From an uncultured Anaerolineaceae bacterium (GTDB lineage: Bacteria > Chloroflexota > Anaerolineae > Anaerolineales > Anaerolineaceae): a DNA stretch of 10,266 bases. The notes below the pieces were generated by a model. That model was not told the origin of the DNA, searched no databases, and was given only the letters and a program-made list of their open reading frames with translations. Numbering within the stretch: the stretch's first letter is position 1; every line of letters starts with the position of its first letter. The DNA is taken from positions 1-10,266 of the forward strand of contig CALIHP010000052.1 of the NCBI GenBank assembly GCA_938020565.1, written 5' to 3'. This document shows positions 5,621 to 10,266 of the stretch, in pieces. The position numbers and the translations under genes were made by a program.

Positions 5621-7687
5621 TTATTCCGGTTCGTCGGGTAATTTGAAGAACTGCGCATAGGTATTCAGGAATTCGTCCTCCGTGCAGACTGGAACGCCCA
5701 GTTTTCGCGCTTTCTCGAGCTTTGAGCCGGCTTTCTCTCCATAGATAACGAACGATGTTTTCCGACTGACCGAATCACCGGCTTTTCCGCCCAGGCGAAC
5801 GATCTGTTCATGGATCGATTCGCGTGTGAAGCGTTTGAGCGTACCTGTGACGACGACGGTCTGTCCGGCGAGCGGCAGGTCTTCCAACGCGTTTCTATCG
5901 GCGCCTTCAGCGTCGCGCCTTTCGACGGTCGGATTGATTCCGGCCTGGAGGAGTTTCCCGACGATTTCCAGGTTGCGAGGGGAACGGAACCATTCAATAA
6001 TTGATTCCGCGAGCGTTTCTCCGACGCCGTCGATCGCGGTGAGCTCCGCGTCCGTCGCTTCGCGAAGCGCGGCGATCGATCCGAAGCGGCTGGCTAATGC
6101 CGCGGCGATGACTTCGCCGACGTTGCGGATCCCGAGCGCGTTGATTACGCGGGCAAGCGGACGGGATTTCGAGGCCTCGATTGCGGCGATCAGGTTATCG
6201 GCTTTCTTTTCTCCGAAGCCCGGAAGCGTCAGGAGCTGATCCCGGGTCAGGCCGTACAGGTCGGCGTAATCCGCGACCATTCCGATTTCGCAGATTTGTT
6301 CAACGATTCGGATTCCAAGTCCGTCGATGTCCATTGCGGTTCGGGACGCGAAGTATTCGACGACGCGGATGAGCTGCGCCGGACAGCGGCTGTTGATACA
6401 GAAGAGACCGATTTCGCCGGGAAAGCTTTCTACCGGCTCGCCGCAGGAGGGACATTTCGCCGGCGGAACGTAGGGAACCTGGCTTCCATCGCGGCGTTCA
6501 GGAATCGACGCGACGACGTATGGGATCACGTCGCCGGCGCGCTTGATCAGGAGCTGGTCCCCGATTCGAATATCGCGGTCGCGAATGAAATCGAAGTTAT
6601 GAAGCGAGGCCTGGCGAATCATGGCGCCGCCGATTTCCGCAGGCTCCATCAGGGCCGTGGGGGTCAGGATCCCGGTTCTCCCGACGGCGACGCTGATATC
6701 GAGGAGTCTGGTCATGGCTTCGCGCGCGGGGAATTTCAGCGCGATTGCGCCGCGCGGGTCTTTTCCGACGAAGCCGAGCGCGTCCGCGGCTGTCAGGTCG
6801 TTGACCTTAATCACAACGCCGTCGATTTCGTAGCGGATCGTTTCGCGAATCTGCGTCCAGTTCGGAATATCGTCGAGGACGCCGGCGAGGGTCGGAAAAT
6901 ATCTGGCTTCGTCGAATGTCGGGAAACCGAGTTTTCGCAGGTAGTCAGTCCGTTCGGTTTGCCGCGTGGGGATGGGAACGTCGGCCGAATTGTCCAGGAC
7001 CTGGTAAATCAGGATTTTCAGCGGGCGCGCGGCGGTTACCGCGGGGTTCAGCTGCCTGAGCGAGCCGGAAGCGGTATTTCGCGGGTTCAGGTAAGGTTTT
7101 TCGCCGTTTCGGGCGATTTCGTCGTTCAGCCGCTCGAAGTCCTGATTGTCGATATAGACTTCGCCGCGGACGACGATCGTTTCGGGGACAGGGACGGACG
7201 CGTCCGAAAGGGGGATCTGGAGAGGAACGCTTCGGATCGCCCGGATATTCGCCGTGATATCTTCGCCGACGAGACCGTCCCCGCGCGTCGTCCCGCCCGT
7301 CAGGACGCCGTTCCGATATGTCAGAACAACGGTCAGCCCGTCAATTTTGGGCTCCATGACGTAGCCGCTGCTGTCTGCGTCCGGGTCGATTTTTCGGAGG
7401 CGCTCGGCCCAGGCGGCGACGTCCTGCGCCGAGAAAGCGTTGGCTAAGCTGAGAACGGGTTTCGGGTGCGCGACCGATGGGAATCGTCCTGAAGCGGGCG
7501 CGCCGACGCGCTGGGTCGGCGAATCGGCCCGGATCCAGTCCGGATGCGCTGCTTCGATCTGCCGCAGTTCATTCAGAAGGCGGTCGAATTCGGCGTCGGT
7601 GATGATCGGCTGTTCAAGTACGTGGTAGCGATAGTTATGCTGATTCAGCGTCTGAATCCGTTGGATATAATCCAGTATGGAGAGCAT
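5621..7687 (-). CDS. ligA: NAD+-dependent DNA ligase LigA
   Basis: LigA seals nicks in DNA during replication and repair using NAD+. The 688 residues show the complete family layout. The N-terminal Ia domain (about 1-65) includes YRYHVLEQP. The adenylation domain carries catalytic Lys114 in EPKIDG, TTRGDGLVGED at 133-143, EIDGVVIKV at 287-295 and ALKFPA at 316-321. An OB domain around 325-405 includes the GRTG motif (336-339). The zinc finger uses C412, C415, C430 and C435. Helix-hairpin-helix repeats (about 450-580) contain LPGFGEKKA and IDGVGETLA. A BRCT domain spans about 604-680. I chose ATG 7687 because AGGAAGGA lies a few bases upstream. The frame stays open to 7744, but that extension runs over the promoter. 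It converges on queG with a 20-nt gap that holds no clear terminator. Confidence 0.97.
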   Translation of the reverse strand: MLSILDYIQRIQTLNQHNYRYHVLEQPIITDAEFDRLLNELRQIEAAHPDWIRADSPTQRVGAPASGRFPSVAHPKPVLSLANAFSAQDVAAWAERLRKIDPDADSSGYVMEPKIDGLTVVLTYRNGVLTGGTTRGDGLVGEDITANIRAIRSVPLQIPLSDASVPVPETIVVRGEVYIDNQDFERLNDEIARNGEKPYLNPRNTASGSLRQLNPAVTAARPLKILIYQVLDNSADVPIPTRQTERTDYLRKLGFPTFDEARYFPTLAGVLDDIPNWTQIRETIRYEIDGVVIKVNDLTAADALGFVGKDPRGAIALKFPAREAMTRLLDISVAVGRTGILTPTALMEPAEIGGAMIRQASLHNFDFIRDRDIRIGDQLLIKRAGDVIPYVVASIPERRDGSQVPYVPPAKCPSCGEPVESFPGEIGLFCINSRCPAQLIRVVEYFASRTAMDIDGLGIRIVEQICEIGMVADYADLYGLTRDQLLTLPGFGEKKADNLIAAIEASKSRPLARVINALGIRNVGEVIAAALASRFGSIAALREATDAELTAIDGVGETLAESIIEWFRSPRNLEIVGKLLQAGINPTVERRDAEGADRNALEDLPLAGQTVVVTGTLKRFTRESIHEQIVRLGGKAGDSVSRKTSFVIYGEKAGSKLEKARKLGVPVCTEDEFLNTYAQFFKLPDEPE

Positions 7688-7717
7688 TCCAATTCCTTCC
7701 TCTCGCTTTTTATAAGG

Positions 7718-7729
7718 TATTATATAATA
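7718..7729. promoter_or_regulatory. Palindromic divergent -10 element
   Basis: TATTATATAATA is a perfect palindrome between ligA and the zinc-ribbon gene. It gives TATAAT on the + strand (7723-7728) and TATAAT on the minus strand (7724-7719), so both genes could start from overlapping -10 boxes. The -35 boxes are not obvious in either direction. Predicted starts of transcription leave room for the ribosome sites of ligA (about 7693-7700) and of the + strand gene (7765-7771). Confidence 0.5.
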
Positions 7730-7780
7730 GAGCGGTAGATTCAACCGCGGCGATCACGGGGTTTGAGGAGGATTTCAGCA

Positions 7781-8851
7781 ATGGCTCAGAAGAGCTTGGG
7801 ATACGTGGAAATGGTATGGACTTGTCCGAATTGTCAGGCGAAAAACCGCGGGTCTGTACGCTATTGTTCGAGCTGCGGCGCGGCGCAGCCGAAGGACGTT
7901 CAATTCGAACGGCCCCTTTCGGCCGAACTCGTTACCGATTCGAAAAAGATTTCGGAAGCGGCCGCAGGGGCGGATATTTACTGCGCCTATTGCGGAAATC
8001 GAAATCCATCGACTGCGAAGACTTGTCAGAACTGCGGCGCGGATTTAGGGGAGGGCGAAGCGCGGGAATCGGGCGCCGTTTACGCCGGACCGACGGGGCC
8101 GGTTGAAAAAACGGTGACTTGCGAGGTTTGCGGAACGGAGAACCCGATCAGCGCGCTCAAGTGCGCCGGATGCGGATCGCCGCTGAGTACGACCGTGAAA
8201 GCGGAACAGGCGTCGCCCGCTCCGAAGCCGAAGAGAAAATCGACCGGCTGTATTATTGCGGCGGTTATCGTCGCGGCGCTGATCGCCGGGATCCTGTTCC
8301 TGTTTTTGAAAACGAATTCGTTGACGGCTTGGGTTACAGAAAAGAAGTGGGAGACGTCGGTGAGTATACTGGAACTTGTCCCGAAGACCGAGACGGCCTG
8401 GTGCGACGCGGTTCCGTCCAGCGGAAAAATTACGAAACGTTATCGAAGTCCTCGAAAAACAAGCAGCAGCTATATCGCCGGTGCGGAAGAAAAATGCGGC
8501 GAGCCGTATTTCGTCGACCAAGGGAACGGTTATTCGAAAGAGGTTCAGGACTGTACCTATACGCTTTATGATGATGAATGCGAATACACGTATAAGGCGT
8601 GGGATGTTGTTGATACCCGGACCGCGTCGGGATCAGATAACCGTCCGTATTTCCCGTATCTGAACCTGATCCCCGGACAGCGGGAAGGCAAGAACACAAC
8701 GAATTATCGGGTCGAATTTGCCGACGACGCAGGGAAGGAATACCTGTATTCGCCGGGGACGCTCGAAGAATATACAGCTTTTGAGCTGGACCAGCGGTAC
8801 GCGCTGGAGGTTAACCTGGTCGGCGGCGTCGTCAAGTACGAGCTTCAGTAA
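7781..8851 (+). CDS. Membrane protein with three N-terminal zinc ribbons
   Basis: This is a 356-residue protein of unknown function. Three CxxC...CxxC ribbons lie in the N-terminal part: C15, C18, C29, C32; C68, C71, C82, C85; and C114, C117, C128, C131. The first has the WxCxxC...N...CxxC pattern of RanBP2-type fingers (W13, N22); the others look like ordinary zinc ribbons. A Lys/Pro-rich stretch (145-155) precedes one transmembrane helix (about 157-177). The remaining 179 residues should lie on the other side of the membrane. They hold four cysteines (208, 239, 258, 267) that could make disulfides, and many aromatic residues. By charge the ribbons are cytoplasmic and the C-terminal domain outside. 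GAGGAGG (7765-7771) 9 nt upstream fixes ATG 7781; an in-frame TTG at 7763 lies just before that site. It is transcribed alone and ends at a strong terminator. Confidence 0.85.
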   Translation: MAQKSLGYVEMVWTCPNCQAKNRGSVRYCSSCGAAQPKDVQFERPLSAELVTDSKKISEAAAGADIYCAYCGNRNPSTAKTCQNCGADLGEGEARESGAVYAGPTGPVEKTVTCEVCGTENPISALKCAGCGSPLSTTVKAEQASPAPKPKRKSTGCIIAAVIVAALIAGILFLFLKTNSLTAWVTEKKWETSVSILELVPKTETAWCDAVPSSGKITKRYRSPRKTSSSYIAGAEEKCGEPYFVDQGNGYSKEVQDCTYTLYDDECEYTYKAWDVVDTRTASGSDNRPYFPYLNLIPGQREGKNTTNYRVEFADDAGKEYLYSPGTLEEYTAFELDQRYALEVNLVGGVVKYELQ

Positions 8852-8860
8852 AGCTTTTTT

Positions 8861-8902
8861 CAGGGAGATCGACCCCGAAAGGCTCGACCTCCCTGATTTT
8901 TT
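8861..8902 (+). terminator. Intrinsic terminator of the zinc-ribbon gene
   Basis: CAGGGAGATCGA (8861-8872) pairs with TCGACCTCCCTG (8884-8895) over 12 positions with one A-C mismatch. The 11-base loop can add a CC/GG pair. Six T follow (8897-8902). The hairpin begins 9 nt after the stop codon at 8849-8851. The T-tract is on the + strand only and overlaps the stop codon of the converging DUF3343 gene. Confidence 0.85.
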
Positions 8903-9149
8903 AACTGAATTCAGCGCGGTAATGCTCCTGATATCCCGCTTCGTTTGGTTCCACGATCCGTTCGACGTCTTCCGTAATAAATTCAGCCGGAATCGCTTCG
9001 TCCGTTTCGAACCTGACGCAGATGCCGCAGCTGCTGCTCAGCGATCGCGGCACGGGCATCAGCCGGGCGGGAAACGAGCGCGACTCGCAGTGCTTCTTGA
9101 ACCGGATTGCGCCGAAATGCGAATAGAACGTTGCGATAAAGACGGACAA
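8901..9149 (-). CDS. DUF3343 protein (putative Se/S carrier-like)
   Basis: This is an 82-residue protein. It matches the DUF3343 family, described as putative selenium/sulfur carrier-like. It opens with the typical VFIATFYSHFGAIRFKK block, then RLMPVPRSLSSSCGICVRF with the paired C41 and C44, the probable S or Se handling site. C21 is an additional cysteine. The start is a TTG at 9149, preceded by AGAAGG with only four bases of spacing; no ATG or GTG is available in frame in the right place. The same frame is open further upstream to 9356, but that part is a shadow of the TusA-like gene. It begins 10 nt after that gene's stop codon (9160-9162), so the two are translated from one message. Its stop overlaps the T-tract of the converging terminator. 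The family match is by eye. Confidence 0.8.
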   Translation of the reverse strand: MSVFIATFYSHFGAIRFKKHCESRSFPARLMPVPRSLSSSCGICVRFETDEAIPAEFITEDVERIVEPNEAGYQEHYRAEFS

Positions 9150-9159
9150 GCGGCCTTCT

Positions 9160-9366
9160 CTACTTTTTGAGCGTGATCGTAAACGTTCCGTTCTCTTCCG
9201 CAACGACGGCTTTGAAGCCGTGCCCTTCGGCAAAGCGGACGACGTTCTCTCTGGCGGTTGGGCTGTCAATAAGAACCTGGAACGCGCTTTCGCCGCTTTG
9301 GATCGCTTCACGCGTCTGAATAACCGGCTCGGGGCAGGACAGCCCCCTGACGTCAATCGTTTTCAT
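9160..9366 (-). CDS. yedF: TusA/YedF-like sulfurtransferase carrier
   Basis: This is a 68-residue TusA-fold (SirA-like) protein. It has the defining DVRGLSCPEPVIQT at the N terminus, with Cys11 in the CPxP motif as the atom-carrying thiol. The downstream GESAFQVLIDSPTARENVVRF and the HGFKAVVAEENG strand are typical of the family. In E. coli the short YedF is encoded beside YedE. In Spirochaeta thermophila the comparable pair TsuA/TsuB takes up thiosulfate. The longer YedF form of about 200 residues found in selenium-using bacteria has an extra C-terminal domain that is missing here. AGGGAGGAA lies about 8 nt before the ATG. The gene lies 25 nt after yedE and 10 nt before the DUF3343 gene. The choice between TusA and YedF rests on its position next to yedE. 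Confidence 0.88.
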   Translation of the reverse strand: MKTIDVRGLSCPEPVIQTREAIQSGESAFQVLIDSPTARENVVRFAEGHGFKAVVAEENGTFTITLKK

Positions 9367-9391
9367 TTCTGATTTCCTCCCTGGGGTTTAG

Positions 9392-10266
9392 TTAGTTTTT
9401 CGCTTTTCGGAACGTATTCAGCGACGCGATCAGCGCGCAGACGGCAATTCCAATGATGACAGCGATTTTTCCGTTCGCGGTCGGGCCTTCTCCGCTCGAA
9501 GCCAGCCCGAAATTATGCGCAAACGCCGCGCCGACAGTAAGGCCAAGAATCGTAATTGCGCTGTCAATATTGCCTTCGCCGGCAAGAATAAGCTGCCGCA
9601 GCGGACATCCGCCCAGCAGGACCGACGCGAACCCGACGAGGAACATGCCTGCCGCGTTCCAAAGGCCGTCGGTATGCGCGATTGGCTGGCCGGCGAAACC
9701 GAATGAAAAATAGGCTTCTCCGGTTGCCGCGGTCAGCGCGAGGTTGACGATCAGCGCGCTGCAGAAGATCGCAATAAAACCGGCGATGAGCTTGGTCTCG
9801 CGGAAGAGGATCAGGTCACGGAACCCGCCGACCATGCACAGGCGCGACCGCTGCGCCAGGCCCCCGACGATCAGTCCTGCCGCAAGGCTGACGGCGATAG
9901 CGGCATGCTTCGCGCCGGGGCCTCCGCCGGGTTCCGTGAAGAAGATAAACGCGGGCGCAACGACGAGGAGCAGGAGAAGGAAGGCTTGCAGCAATGGGAA
10001 TACGGCGCCTTCCAGCGGCTGCTGTTTATACGTGCGTCCCAGTGTATAGCCTTTATTCAGGAAGAGGATCCCGACGGCAATCCCGCAGACAAACCCGATC
10101 AGGCCGACGATCGCGTTCAGGTCGCCGCCTGCCAGGCGGACGATCATGCGGAACGGACAGCCAAGGAACATCAGCCCGCCGATCATGACGAAAAAGCCGA
10201 GAACGAATCGGGTTATCGGTGAGCTCCCGCCGCGCGGCGCGAATTCCTTCCGGACGACCGAAAGGA
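9392..10266 (-). CDS. yedE: YedE/FdhT-type membrane transporter (partial, runs off the right edge)
   Basis: This is an integral membrane protein of the YeeE/YedE (DUF395) family. The subtype is the YedE/FdhT form associated with selenium metabolism; related TsuA moves thiosulfate. The frame is open to the window end, so the start is outside: 290 residues are visible, and the first ATG at 10186 is internal. The visible part begins with a PRGGSSPITRF segment typical of YedE, then FLGCPFRMIVRLAGGDLN. At least eight hydrophobic segments follow. The conserved cysteines of the family appear in FLGCPFR (visible residue 36), RSRLCMVGG (143) and LLGGCPLRQ (220). In TsuA such cysteines line the path and contact the sulfur compound. 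It is the upstream gene of the operon with the TusA-like and DUF3343 genes, 25 nt apart from the former. Confidence 0.9.
   Translation of the reverse strand, partial: LSVVRKEFAPRGGSSPITRFVLGFFVMIGGLMFLGCPFRMIVRLAGGDLNAIVGLIGFVCGIAVGILFLNKGYTLGRTYKQQPLEGAVFPLLQAFLLLLLVVAPAFIFFTEPGGGPGAKHAAIAVSLAAGLIVGGLAQRSRLCMVGGFRDLILFRETKLIAGFIAIFCSALIVNLALTAATGEAYFSFGFAGQPIAHTDGLWNAAGMFLVGFASVLLGGCPLRQLILAGEGNIDSAITILGLTVGAAFAHNFGLASSGEGPTANGKIAVIIGIAVCALIASLNTFRKAKN

Noticed and set aside
6296..7447. 383-codon + strand reading frame inside ligA
   Set aside because: It is antisense to a complete, clearly recognised LigA and has no family features. Long shadow frames are expected in GC-rich genes.
8901..9356. 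151-residue minus-strand protein in one frame
   Set aside because: Only its last 82 residues are meaningful (DUF3343). The upstream part overlaps the TusA-like gene in another frame and is an Arg/Ser-rich shadow.

Overview
The window reads as a chromosomal segment of a moderately GC-rich anaerobic bacterium. My best guess is Chloroflexota, class Anaerolineae. This rests on style, not on a marker gene: Thr/Pro-rich lipoprotein linkers leading into NBR1-like (FW) Ig domains, a zinc-ribbon membrane protein, and a selenium/sulfur-type YedE locus. No rRNA, tRNA, CRISPR array, IS element or phage gene was seen.

Layout. Positions 1-358 hold no convincing protein gene. They do contain a run of perfect short hairpins behind a TTGACA box and ending in an intrinsic terminator, so a short structured RNA on the + strand is possible. 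A minus-strand AAA ATPase with a DUF4143 domain (359-1651) follows; parts of it are lower in GC than its neighbours. A divergent spacer (1652-1920) separates it from a DUF1015 protein (1921-3234). Next is a compact + strand group with equal 20-nt gaps: a lipoprotein with an FW domain (3356-4021), a second secreted FW-domain protein (4042-4623) and the queuosine enzyme QueG (4644-5600).

The NAD+-dependent DNA ligase LigA (5621-7687, minus strand) converges on queG. It diverges from a membrane protein with three zinc ribbons (7781-8851) across a palindromic TATTATATAATA that offers a -10 box to each strand. The zinc-ribbon gene ends in a clear terminator at 8861-8902.

The right end is a minus-strand operon running in from beyond the window: yedE (membrane channel, cut by the right edge), a 68-residue TusA/YedF-like protein, and an 82-residue DUF3343 protein that starts at TTG. 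Together they look like an uptake and carrier set for a sulfur or selenium compound: YedE brings it across the membrane, and the two small cysteine proteins receive and pass on the S or Se atom. The actual substrate cannot be read from the sequence.

Most promising for follow-up are the hairpin-rich 5' region, the minimal YedE/TusA/DUF3343 operon and the tandem FW-domain secreted proteins. Nothing here is clearly a new defence or mobile system.
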